DNA of 64,000 nucleotides, taken from the NCBI RefSeq assembly GCF_964204645.1, contig NC_134031.1, positions 12,932,501-12,996,500 of the forward strand, read 5' to 3'. A program made the position numbers and the translations under genes. Under the pieces are notes generated by a model. It searched no databases, was not told where the DNA came from, and worked only from the letters and a program-made list of their open reading frames with translations. The DNA comes from Tubulanus polymorphus. Its lineage: Eukaryota; Nemertea; Palaeonemertea; Tubulaniformes; Tubulanidae. Positions 47,189 to 55,986 of this stretch are shown piece by piece (the first letter of the stretch is position 1; each line of letters starts with the position of its first letter).

Positions 47189-48156
47189 ATAAATTAAGAT
47201 CTTCAACACCTGAAACATCGAGAAGAGATATTCAACAAATTGATAATGATTCAAGCCAATTAAATTATGGTAAAATAATTGATACAATGAATTCATTTGA
47301 AGAAGATATGATTAGTATTTTAGATACGCCCGGTACTGAAACTGGAATAAATCGAATACTATCTTTACTAGAAAAAGGATTACTTGATTTAACTGATGAT
47401 GAATTAGAAGAATTTCCTGAACTAGCACGTAGAGAAATTAAAGGTGTACAAATATCAGCTGGTGAAATTGCTAATATTAAGATGAGATTTTCTAAAATAA
47501 CCATGTTAGATAAAGAATTAGCTAATGCAAATGAAGAATTAAAACAATTAGAATTAAATAAAAATCTTCAAGTAATAGAGGAAGCTGATTATGAAAGCAG
47601 AAAGTTAGCTTTAGAAAAAGAAATAGATGATTTAAAATATAACAAAGAATTACAGGAAAAAGAAAGAGATACATTATTAAAATCATATGATCTTTATCAT
47701 ATTAAAAAATTAAAAGTTATTTTTAAAGATTTGTTGATTAAACCAAATTCTAAAATATCATTAAAAGACAGAATGAGATTATTATTTAAGTTAGAAGGTA
47801 TAACAATTCTTTCAATTCTAACATCTGTAACTATGGTATTTACAACAATTGGTTTAGCAATATCAAATGCTTTAAAATCTACTCCTACTCCAAATAAACC
47901 GGATAAACCCCCAAATGACAAAAATTCTATACAAGATAAAGTTAAAGATGGTTTAAAGAAATTAGCAAAATATTTATGGGAACTATCTAAAAAATCTGCT
48001 GCAGCATTGCCAGGAATTATTGCATCAATTGTTGGTTTTATATTGAAATCTGCAGGAAACATTATTAACTTTGCTGCTGAACATATTATTTTATTTTTAA
48101 TTACAGTTGTAAGTGCTATTATTTTTGGGTTAGTAAACATGATAAAAAATAAATAA
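47164..48156 (+). CDS. Coiled-coil and membrane-anchored Polinton protein (element B)
   Basis: 330 aa from ATG 47164 (in-frame TAA lies 15-20 bases upstream, so this start is forced in B). Order: LRSSTPETSRRD linker, coiled coil (LALEKEIDDLKYNKELQEK), a membrane segment (ITILSILTSVTMVFTTIGL), a proline linker (STPTPNKPDKPP), the family block AAALPGIIASIVGFILKSAG and terminal hydrophobic helices. Strongly conserved with 25018-26004 of A. The start lacks the TAAATG seen at nearly all other genes, which suggests it is translated by frame change from 46577 or is a broken half of that gene. Confidence 0.7.
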   Translation: MEEYRDRLDKLRSSTPETSRRDIQQIDNDSSQLNYGKIIDTMNSFEEDMISILDTPGTETGINRILSLLEKGLLDLTDDELEEFPELARREIKGVQISAGEIANIKMRFSKITMLDKELANANEELKQLELNKNLQVIEEADYESRKLALEKEIDDLKYNKELQEKERDTLLKSYDLYHIKKLKVIFKDLLIKPNSKISLKDRMRLLFKLEGITILSILTSVTMVFTTIGLAISNALKSTPTPNKPDKPPNDKNSIQDKVKDGLKKLAKYLWELSKKSAAALPGIIASIVGFILKSAGNIINFAAEHIILFLITVVSAIIFGLVNMIKNK

Positions 48157-48177
48157 TTAATTTTTTTTGTTAAATAA

Positions 48178-49421
48178 ATGAGTGGGAGTTATATCAATCC
48201 TTCTAAGAATCATAGAATATCTAATGCTATTAAAGCAGAAAGATCACACCATATAATTACTCATAACCTTATAATATTAATCCCGATGAAACTTTATATG
48301 TTAGAATCCCTCGACTAACACAAAATACTTTATACGTTCCAAATAGTATTTATTTATCAGCCGATATAAAAGTAACTGGTAATAATAATAATTATGTTGT
48401 TGATAATGTTGGAAGGTATTTGATTAAAAAATTAACAATAAAGATCGGTCCAGAAACAGTTTTCTCATTAGATGATTATAATTTATTTATGCATTATAAA
48501 GATTTATGGTTAACTAAAGAAAATAGAAATAATATGATATTTCAAGGAATCCAATCAGAAAACCAAAATAAATTAAGATCAGAAGCTAATAGCGCAATAT
48601 TAACTAATGCTGTAGATAAATTGATAAAAAGTATATATGGAAGCAAATATAAAATTCCATTAGACTTTGAATTGATAAATAACAATGCACCTTTATATAA
48701 ATACGCAATTCAAGAAGACGTTATATTCGAAATAACATTTGCTCCTGTAAATGAAATTGTATTATCTAGCGTTAATAAAGATATGAGTTATAAATTATCG
48801 AATATATGTTTAGAATATGACACAGTAACTGATGAAAATATTTCAAGTATAATTCAAACTAAATACAATCAAGGATTTTCATTATTATATGATTATATTG
48901 ATAAATTTAAAACTGTAACTATTAATGCAAATGATGAAATAATTAATGAGAATATTAACTTCCCAAGAAGATCTATTAAAGGTATATTAATATTTTTTAC
49001 TATTGCAACATATACTAATGGTGCAATAAATGTTGATAATTATTATAATCCTGAAATAACAAAAGTAGAAATAACTATCGAAGGAATAGCAAATAAAATA
49101 TTTTGTCAAGGAATGAGAATGATTGATCAATGGCCAGAAATTAGAAAACATTTTATGAATGAAAAAGTAAAATCATCTGAAAATTGTAATATTAATCAAA
49201 TTGATTATTATACCGGTAATAAATATGCATTATGGTTAGATTTTAGAACAACAGAGGATAATTCATTACATGGTTCTGGAAAAAAACTACAGAACATTAA
49301 AGATGGAATACAATTATTCATGACAAAAAATAAAGGAATCAAAAATTTTAAAATGCACATTTATATTATATCTGACGCGCAATTAAATATTGTAAATTCT
49401 CAATTAAATAGTGTTATGTAG
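48178..49421 (+). pseudogene. Major capsid protein, element B (one frameshift)
   Basis: ATG 48178 in AATAAATGAG opens the same MSGSYINPSKNHRI as A. One base is missing near 48267-48275, after ERSHHIITH, which moves the frame; the remaining body to 49421 is uninterrupted and nearly identical to A, with RRSIKGILIFFTI, LDFRTTEDNSLHGSGKKL and IISDAQLNIVNSQ. Double jelly-roll major capsid assignment as for 26025. The downstream body alone (from about 48420) would lack the first jelly-roll strands. Confidence 0.82.
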
Positions 49422-49456
49422 TAAAATTTTAACTTTGATAAAAATTTATATAATAA

Positions 49457-50323
49457 ATGGAAGGAGGTAAAGTATATAAACATATTCCATACATCGATAC
49501 ACATGACAATAATGATGGTTTATATTATGTAATACCTTGTAATATAGCTTTGATATTTGATCCTATTTTCAAAATTTATAAAACTAAACTAATAGAAATC
49601 GATAATAATAAAAGTGGTGTTGTTGATAATTTAAGTAATGTAATTGATAATAATGTAATACCTACTACATCTAATAATGTAATACCTACTACATCTAATA
49701 ATGTAATACCTTCTACATCTAATAATGTAATACTTTCTACATCTAATAATGTAATACCTTCTACATCTAATAATGAAATAATATTAAATGTTAGTGGAAA
49801 TAGAAATTATTGTGGATATTGTAAAAGTGAATTTTCAAACGCTACATCAAATTGGAATAAACATATGAATACAAGGGTACATATAAATAATGTTATAGAA
49901 CGTGTTGGTTTAAAAGAATTTATAGAACACCCATTTAGATATGTTACAAAGTTTGTTTCAAATCAAAAAGTAAATGGTGAAAAAATATATGAAGGTTTAT
50001 TATTAGTAACACCTAATAAAGATGAATTAGATCTAACCAATGCTAATGAAATATTTAAACCAAACACTGTAAATGAAATATTAGGAGCAAACACTAATAA
50101 AGATAATAATGAAAATACAGGAAAGCGCATTGATAATAAAGATTCTATGAAACTTAAATCAGAAAATAAAGATATAGTTGAGATGACTAATAAGTATATC
50201 AATAAACCAATTATTTATGAAGATACGGTAGAGCATTTGAATAAATTGTTAGGGTCTGATTATGAATTGGAGAGTGATGATGAAAGTGATTCAGAAAGTA
50301 ATTATCTAACACTCAAAAAGTAA
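49457..50323 (+). CDS. Zinc-finger protein with NNVIPTTS repeats (element B)
   Basis: 288 aa, intact, with the C-terminus that A lost by a stop. N-terminal YKHIPYIDTHDNND domain; five octapeptide repeats NNVIPTTS/NNVIPSTS (49645-49770, 24 bp each) against seven to eight in A; a C2H2 finger (CGYCKSEF with NKHMNTRVH); the segment FIEHPFRYVTKFVS; an acidic tail ending LESDDESDSESN. TAAATG start, 35 bp after the capsid gene. DNA- or RNA-binding through the finger is likely but unproven. Confidence 0.72.
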   Translation: MEGGKVYKHIPYIDTHDNNDGLYYVIPCNIALIFDPIFKIYKTKLIEIDNNKSGVVDNLSNVIDNNVIPTTSNNVIPTTSNNVIPSTSNNVILSTSNNVIPSTSNNEIILNVSGNRNYCGYCKSEFSNATSNWNKHMNTRVHINNVIERVGLKEFIEHPFRYVTKFVSNQKVNGEKIYEGLLLVTPNKDELDLTNANEIFKPNTVNEILGANTNKDNNENTGKRIDNKDSMKLKSENKDIVEMTNKYINKPIIYEDTVEHLNKLLGSDYELESDDESDSESNYLTLKK

Positions 50324-50680
50324 TAAAGGTTGAAAATTGTATAAAATAATAGTAAATAAAAAAGGGGGTTTTAAGTATTAAGGTATCTAATACGTATCTA
50401 ATACGTATCTAATACGTATTTAATACATATTATTTGAAAATACCTTAAATTATATTTCTTTTTTAAATTTATATTGAAACCTCAGTAATAATAAATAACC
50501 TTTATTATTTTCAAACTTATTCATATATTAGTTGAAAAAATAAAAATAAATTGGTTGAAAATTGTATAAATAATATTTATTTTTAAAAAGGGGGTTTTAA
50601 GTATTTAAGGTATCTAATAGGGTATCAGGTATTAGGGTATCTAATTTGGTATCTAATAGGGTATCTAATACATAGGTATA
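50324..50680. repeat. Scar with GGTATCTAATA repeats and ATPase relic (element B)
   Basis: Counterpart of 28202-28516 in A: two GGTTGAAAATTGTATA blocks, GTATCTAATAC and GGTATCTAATAGG tandem motifs, and between them (about 50465-50530) a minus-strand remnant of the ATPase C-terminus. In B the real ATPase lies 4 kb away on the plus strand, so the relic marks where it used to be attached. The breakpoint of the inversion falls at about 50677, in GGTATATTTT. Confidence 0.75.
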
Positions 50681-50836
50681 TTTTAAACATATTTCAATAT
50701 TTATATTTGTATGAGTTAGATTTTTAAACATTAAAAGTGTTAGTAAAGTTTTATTGAAATAATTCATATATATTCATGAATAACATATAAATGAATAACT
50801 TCTAAAATCAATTTAGTAAAAAAATATGTATAATAA
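50681..50836 (+). promoter_or_regulatory. Copy of the left subterminal/PolB upstream region before the HNH gene
   Basis: 50685-50815 matches 38395-38520 (AATATTCATATTTGTATGAG-like start, then GAGTTAGATTTTTAAACATT, AGTGTTAGTAAAG and AACTTCTAAAATCAATTT), the DNA between the left terminal repeat and PolB. Before the inversion this stretch would have flanked the right terminal repeat in mirror image, so HNH and PolB were the outermost genes with shared promoters. Confidence 0.75.
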
Positions 50837-51485
50837 ATGGAACCAGAACAACCACAAACTATCAATATTACAAATAACACTGGTGTCATAAACATATACT
50901 ACAAGAAGTGTTCTAAATGTGAATTAGATAAATTAGCTTTAACAGAATTTAGTAAGCGTAAGATTAGCAAAGATGGTTTTCAATATTGCTGTAAAACTTG
51001 TTTTAAACTATATACCAAACAATATCGAGAAGATAATATAGAACATTATAATTATGGCAGAATATGTGAGAGAAAGATATAAAACAGATCTTAATTTTAG
51101 ATTGAAACAATGCTTAAGGACTAGATTAACACAATCATTCAACAAAGAAACGCATTCAGAAACATTATCTAATTTGTTGGGTTGTTCAGATGAATTTCTC
51201 AAATCATGGATTATATTTCAATTCGATGATAAAATGAATATAGATAATTATGGTGAATACTTTCATATTGATCATGTGTTGCCGATTTCTAAATTTGACA
51301 TGAATGATGAATACAATAAGAAGCTAATATGGAGCTGGAAAAATTTAAGGCCTTTAGAAAAGAAGGAAAACATAATTAAATCTAATAAACTAGATATACA
51401 GTTATATTTAGATCAACTGGATAAAGCAAAGACATTTGTTGAATTATGGAACTCAACACATAATGAAAAATACGTTGAATGTTAA
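50837..51485 (+). pseudogene. HNH homing-type endonuclease (one frameshift)
   Basis: Two overlapping frames make one gene: 50837-51082 carries a treble-clef-like four-cysteine unit (CSKCELDKLALTEF ... CCKTCFKLYTKQYRE), and 51054-51485 the HNH core, with a helical stretch, LLGCSDEFLKSWI, the catalytic region YFHIDHVLPISKFD and the closing NLRPLEKKENIIKSNKLD. This layout (zinc unit, 'IDHxxP', 'NLxPLxxxxNxxKS') is that of HNH endonucleases common in phages and large DNA viruses. A frame change near 51050 splits it. It starts at AATAAATGG and is absent from A. It may have been selfish cargo. Confidence 0.8.
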
Positions 51486-52629
51486 ACGCTTAGAAAACCG
51501 GTTACTCTCGATCTATGTCAAACCGCCTGTATGTAATTGTATTAGGTTGTTTACAAAAGCATCTGTCGCACGTTATATTCATTGAATAGGGTGTACCTCA
51601 TTTGAATATTGATCGAATGTTCTATTTCAGTTGAAAAGGATTAATCAATAACATTACAAAGGAACATCTGTTGCACAGACAGTGTTTAGCTAGTGAATAA
51701 CTGGCAGTTATAAACGCGCAGCACATAAGCATAGGAACGTATAGGATATTCTCTCTATAAACACAATTTTAGGAGTTTACAGTTATAAATGTAAGTACTG
51801 TTTTTGTTGTTATTAATGCGTTGGGAAACGTTAAACATGTAAAACTTATCCTGGTAAGATGCGCCACAAATGGTTATGTTTAAGTGTTGTAATTAATATT
51901 TTACAACTACAACTTCAAGTTAGTTTTATTCTACGTTAGATATTTATCTTCTAGATAACAAAATGAAGACCATTGAATCAAGAAAGTGAAGATAGGAAGA
52001 TGTGGAATCAGAAATTATGGATATTTCAACTCATGAGACTGTAGCAGTTTAGCCATACTGTATAGGCTTTCAATGCATTACGTTTGCCGGAATTTCAATT
52101 GTGTCATTCAGCTGTTGTTAATGTCACACACAGTGACAGATGTTGTATTATACTTTATTGATTCCTGCATTCCACGCATACCTTACCGCTCCTCTCAGGA
52201 GCGGCTTGGAATGTGGAAATCGATAATGATTGTAGAATGAAATATATGTGTTTATGAAATAGTATTTCCACCAGTCGTTTATTTGAATTTATTTTCAGTT
52301 TAAGGATTTATTATCAAGAATCGGAAATGACTTATCTGGACAGTTATAATTACTGCTCCTAATAGATAGACAATAGTAGTGAGATAATCTAAATCCTAAT
52401 TTAAATAAAAAGTATTTAAAAAACAATAACTTCAACTAGCTAGTGAATTCTATTATATTTTTAATATTTTCTTTTCAAAAGAGAATACTTTATATTTTGA
52501 ATAGATTCAAATAGAAATTCTTTAAATTCAAATAGCTAGTATCAGTAGTCAATACTAGAATTCTTTAACTTTAACTATCTAGTATCAGAATACTTATAAT
52601 ATTTTTCTTATTAAATTTCTCTTATATAA
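51486..52629. other. Non-coding 1.1-kb stretch inside element B
   Basis: No gene. The first about 900 bp have a more balanced base composition than the rest of the element and resemble host DNA; they hold an imperfect palindrome centred on CCGCTCCTCTCAGGAGCGG (52188-52206) with TTCCACGCAT / GGAATGTGG arms. The last 200 bp are AT-rich with two related blocks (AATTCTTTAAATTCAAATAG and AATTCTTTAACTTTAACTAT, each followed by CTAGTATCAG). An inserted host sequence or a small non-autonomous element is possible; no clear target duplication was found by eye. Confidence 0.45.
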
Positions 52630-53232
52630 ATGTCAAAGAAATCTAATAAGAATAGTATTGATATTGAAAAGACATTAGATGATTTGGGTATAAGTGATAA
52701 TAAAGATACAGTTGTTTCTAATTCTATTCAAGTTAATAACAATATTGATTATGACTACTATTTATATTGTAAGCATCATCTTCAATTATTAATTGCTGGC
52801 GGGAAATCTAAGGATTTCTTGGGAAAAATTTTAACTTATCAAGAACTAGATGCTATGAAACCCGATAAAGTAATAAAATATTTTAAGATTTATGAAGAAG
52901 CTAGATTAGCTAGAATAAATGATTCTATTTCAGATGGTATTGTCAAATGTTATTCTAAGTTATGTAACCAGTTAATACCAATTGATGATGAAAATAAATT
53001 ATATAGTGATTTGAAAAATGACTATTTAGTTATGATTGAATTACAAAAATGGGTTGGTTATGCTTCATTTCAATTAGGATCGGTTATGACATTAATTTCT
53101 ACTGGCGTCATTACATTTTCGAATATCAAACCTATGGAATATAAATCAGGTAAGAACGAAACAGATGTACTACAACCAAACCGTGAAACAGAAAATGAAT
53201 CAGAACAAAAATTAACTAAAATAAATGAGTGA
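52630..53232 (+). CDS. Conserved Polinton protein with C-terminal hydrophobic segment (200 aa)
   Basis: TATAAATG start. Acidic, asparagine-rich N-terminus, then helical blocks MKPDKVIKYFKIYEEAR, ISDGIVKCYSKLCNQLIPI, DDENKLYSDLKNDYLVMIEL and a hydrophobic stretch GYASFQLGSVMTLISTGVI. The 'IPIDD...L..DL.ND.LV..EL' pattern followed by a hydrophobic helix is shared with a protein of other animal Polintons as I recall it; function unknown. It overlaps the next gene by eight bases. Absent from element A, which is truncated where this gene would lie, and beyond the window in C. Confidence 0.7.
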   Translation: MSKKSNKNSIDIEKTLDDLGISDNKDTVVSNSIQVNNNIDYDYYLYCKHHLQLLIAGGKSKDFLGKILTYQELDAMKPDKVIKYFKIYEEARLARINDSISDGIVKCYSKLCNQLIPIDDENKLYSDLKNDYLVMIELQKWVGYASFQLGSVMTLISTGVITFSNIKPMEYKSGKNETDVLQPNRETENESEQKLTKINE

Positions 53233-53593
53233 TAGCGTTAAGAAAAAGGCTAGATCCGAGAAACAAATTAAATGGGCAAGAGAATTAGGTAAAAGATCTT
53301 CAGAATTAAAAAAAGCTAAGAAAAAGAAATTAACAGATATAAATGAATCACAGACTTTATCTGATATTGATTCAAATAATAATCCATCTAATTCTTCTAA
53401 TGCTGGAAGTAATTATAAATTATATATTACAATTGGATTAGTAACAGTTATTATATTATCCGGTGTAATATATAAATCAAAATTCAAATCTGATGATAAA
53501 GATGATTCCAATGACAATAAACCTATCATACCAGAAAATAAGTCAAATCCTAAAACCATTGAAAATAACCCAAGATTATTATTAATGGATTAA
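53225..53593 (+). CDS. Basic N-terminus plus single membrane helix protein (122 aa)
   Basis: N-terminal 40 residues are lysine/arginine-rich (KKKARSEKQIKWARELGKRS); one membrane segment at about residues 72-88 (LYITIGLVTVIILSGVIY) follows an asparagine/serine linker; the tail is charged and proline-containing. Small proteins with a basic 'RK.G..S..L...K' head and one membrane helix sit beside the integrase in other Polintons, to my knowledge without known role. Start AATAAATGAG within the end of the previous gene. Confidence 0.7.
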   Translation: MSDSVKKKARSEKQIKWARELGKRSSELKKAKKKKLTDINESQTLSDIDSNNNPSNSSNAGSNYKLYITIGLVTVIILSGVIYKSKFKSDDKDDSNDNKPIIPENKSNPKTIENNPRLLLMD

Positions 53594-53599
53594 AAGAAG

Positions 53600-54716
53600 A
53601 TGTAAAAAGAACAATATTTAAGAGATTTATATTATAACCCAGAAAGTGAAGTATCATATTCTAACGTTTCAGAATTATGGAATAAAATTAAATCTGATAA
53701 TGAAAATGGTGATGGTGCCGTATGGCACCCACATGGTGATTTAAAATATAGTGAATTGAAATCATGGTTACGAAATCAACCAACATATCAAATCCACAAG
53801 AAAATGGATAAAACTTATTTAACAAGAAAAGTTATGGTTTCATATATCGATCAACAATGGCAAGCAGATTTAATTGACATGAAGAACTTAGAGGAATACA
53901 ACAAAGGATATTTCTGGATACTGGATGTTATAGACATATTCAGTAGATACGCATGGTCAATTCCAATCAAAAATAAAACTGGAATAGAAGTAACAAATGC
54001 TTTTAAATCTATATTTAAAGAAGCTATTCCAGATAAGATACAATTTGATGAAGGTAAGGAATTCTATAACAAACATTTTTAAAAACTATTATCTGATAAC
54101 GATGTAGAATATTTTTCAACACACTCAGATAAAAAAGCATCTATTATAGAAAGATTTAATAAAACATTGAAATCTAGAATGTGGAAATATTTTACTGTTA
54201 ATGAAACATATAAATATATCGATGTATTAGATGATTTAGTGAACGGTTATAATAATTCTAAACATAGTTCTATAAATATGAAACCTATACAAGCTAGAAA
54301 AGAAGATAATTCGGAAATAGTTTGTAATAATTTATATGGAGCGTTTGTTACACGTGATTTCGGTGAACCTAAATTGAAATTGGACAACACGTAAGAATAT
54401 CTAAATATAGAAAAACATTTTATAAAGGTTATACTCCAAATTTTACTGAAGAAATATTCAAGATTAAAAAGATAATATTAACTAAACCATTGTTTATAAA
54501 CTAGAAGATCTAAAAGATGAAGAAATATTAGGTTATTTCTATGAACAAGAATTATCACTTGTACCAAATCCAGATAAAATAGAATACAAAATAGAAAAAG
54601 TATTGAAAACAAAAACTCTTAAAGGAAAAAAGTATTCTTTGGTGAAATATAAAGGATATGATGATAAATTTAATGAATGGATTTTATCTAGTAAAATTAA
54701 AAGAATAAATGAATAA
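53600..54716 (+). pseudogene. Retroviral-like integrase with chromodomain, element B (several lesions)
   Basis: Homologue of the minus-strand integrase of A. The start ATG (53600) is followed at once by TAA; TAA also at 54080-54082 in the core after the second catalytic Asp (IQFDEGKEF); the frame shifts near 54380 and again near 54490. The first Asp (QADLIDM) and the Glu helix (IIERFNKTLK) are visible. The C-terminal chromodomain (YSLVKYKGYDDKFNEWI), lost in A, is readable here near 54640-54690. A 27-bp palindromic insert sits near 53714. The gene end overlaps the ATPase start by eight bases. Confidence 0.87.
53714..53740 (+). repeat. 27-bp palindromic insert, copy 2
   Basis: The same GGTGCCGTATGGCACC hairpin (53714-53729) followed by CACATGGTGAT, in frame inside the integrase gene and absent at the same place in element A. 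GGTGAT stands on both sides (53708-53713 and 53735-53740). Confidence 0.85.
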
Positions 54717-55320
54717 AGATTTATTTATATTTGAACCGCATAATATGTTAGTTACTGGTGTAACAAACTGTGGTAAAACACATTTCATATTAGATTTGTT
54801 AGAAACTATTTATAAGAATCATTTTGATAATATAATATTATTCTGCCCCACTTATGAAATGAATGAAACATGTAATAGAGATATAGTTAAGATGAAAAAG
54901 TTTATTATATTAGATCCTAAAACAGTAAAAGAAAATTTAGATAATTGTATAAAAATAGCAATTGATACTTATAAAGGATCAAATACATTATTCATTATAG
55001 ATGATTGCGCTAATTTACATGATTCAAAAGTTAGAGAAAGTGAGTTATGTTATCTAGCTTTCTCTGGGGGACATTTCGGGATAACAACATGGGTTTTAAA
55101 TCAAAAATATAATTCAATTGTTAAAGACTTTAGGGAGAATATAAGATTTCTAGTTTTATTCTACAATAAAGATAGAAAATCTATGCAACAATCATTGGGA
55201 GAAAATCAAATTATACCTACTGAATTACATGATGAATATATGAATAAATTAAAGAATAATACAGGTTCAAAATTATTACTGAGACTACAATTTCCCTATG
55301 AAAATAAATTTATAAAATAA
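54709..55320 (+). CDS. Packaging-type ATPase (FtsK/HerA-like), element B
   Basis: 203 aa, intact. Walker A GVTNCGKTHFIL, Walker B TLFIIDDCA, then LAFSGGHFGITTWVLNQ and DFRENIRFLVLFYN. One visible change against A is GGH for GRH in the conserved block after Walker B; an arginine at this place is usual in the family, so activity might be affected. Start AATAAATG overlapping the integrase end. It is the last gene before the right terminal repeat, 31 bp away. Confidence 0.87.
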   Translation: MNKDLFIFEPHNMLVTGVTNCGKTHFILDLLETIYKNHFDNIILFCPTYEMNETCNRDIVKMKKFIILDPKTVKENLDNCIKIAIDTYKGSNTLFIIDDCANLHDSKVRESELCYLAFSGGHFGITTWVLNQKYNSIVKDFRENIRFLVLFYNKDRKSMQQSLGENQIIPTELHDEYMNKLKNNTGSKLLLRLQFPYENKFIK

Positions 55321-55351
55321 CTATTTATATATTTATTCTATAAGAGCTTAC

Positions 55352-55819
55352 ACTTTTATATTGAATAATCTGTCAATTTAAATGTTATTCATGTATATGA
55401 TTATTCTAAGAGTAATAGGGGTAATAGGCTTTCAGGTTAAAGGTTGAATGGTCGAGTTCATTAAAAACAAATATTAAAAGTAATTTAAAACTATAATATA
55501 TTTTCATAACCGTGTGTATTTCAGTTGAATAATAGAATAATTATTATTATTAAAATATATTTGATTATATGAATTTGTGTATTGTAAATAAATCAATTGG
55601 TCGCGGAGCGGAGCGGTAGCGAAGTGGAGCGACCAATTGATTTAATACAATATGCTTTTTAAATTTAAATTATTGATATCTTAGAATAAATATTTAGTTA
55701 TAATATAAAATACACACGGTTATGAAAATATATTATAGTTTTAAATTACTTTTAATGTTTTGTTTTTAATGAGCTCGACCGTTCGACCTTTGATCTGAAA
55801 GCCTATTACCCCTATTACT
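55352..55819 (-). repeat. Right terminal inverted repeat of B (internally palindromic)
   Basis: 468 bp, reverse complement of 37932-38388. The outer 409 bp (55411-55819) is itself a palindrome whose arms begin AGTAATAGGGGTAATAGGC and end CCCCTATTACT, with the central GC-rich hairpin CAATTGGTCGCGGAGCGGAG ... GCGACCAATTG (about 55594-55640). Confidence 0.92.
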
Positions 55820-55825
55820 ACTGTG

Positions 55826-55908
55826 CCCGGCCTATTCGGTTACAGTAGCAGGTCGTTGTTACTGGTTCCCTACAACGTTGTTTGTGAAACGACGGCTGTA
55901 CTAGCCTA
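55826..55908. other. 83-bp host strip between elements B and C
   Basis: The only host DNA between the two elements. It contains the minus-strand copy of the CGTTGTAGGGAACC motif seen at 13648. AGCCTA (55903-55908) is the presumed left target duplication of element C; the partner lies outside the window. Confidence 0.6.
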
Positions 55909-55986
55909 AGTAATTGGAAAAGTGGGCTTTCAGATCAGAGTACGAGAGTACGAGACACCACTCATCACCACAAGTTTTCCTTATAA

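Larger units (their letters stand above)
37932..55819 (+). mobile_element. Element B: complete Polinton/Maverick-type element, 17.9 kb
   Basis: Starts AGTAATAGGGGTGATAGGC and ends with the complement CCCCTATTACT. Directly outside lie identical hexamers ACTGTG (37926-37931 and 55820-55825), the 6-bp target duplication typical of Polintons; the AG...CT termini also fit. It carries PolB, penton-like, membrane, major capsid, integrase and ATPase genes, an HNH endonuclease and two genes absent from A. PolB, integrase, both capsid genes and several others carry lesions, so the copy is not autonomous now. The segment of about 50680-55350 is inverted relative to element A. Confidence 0.95.
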
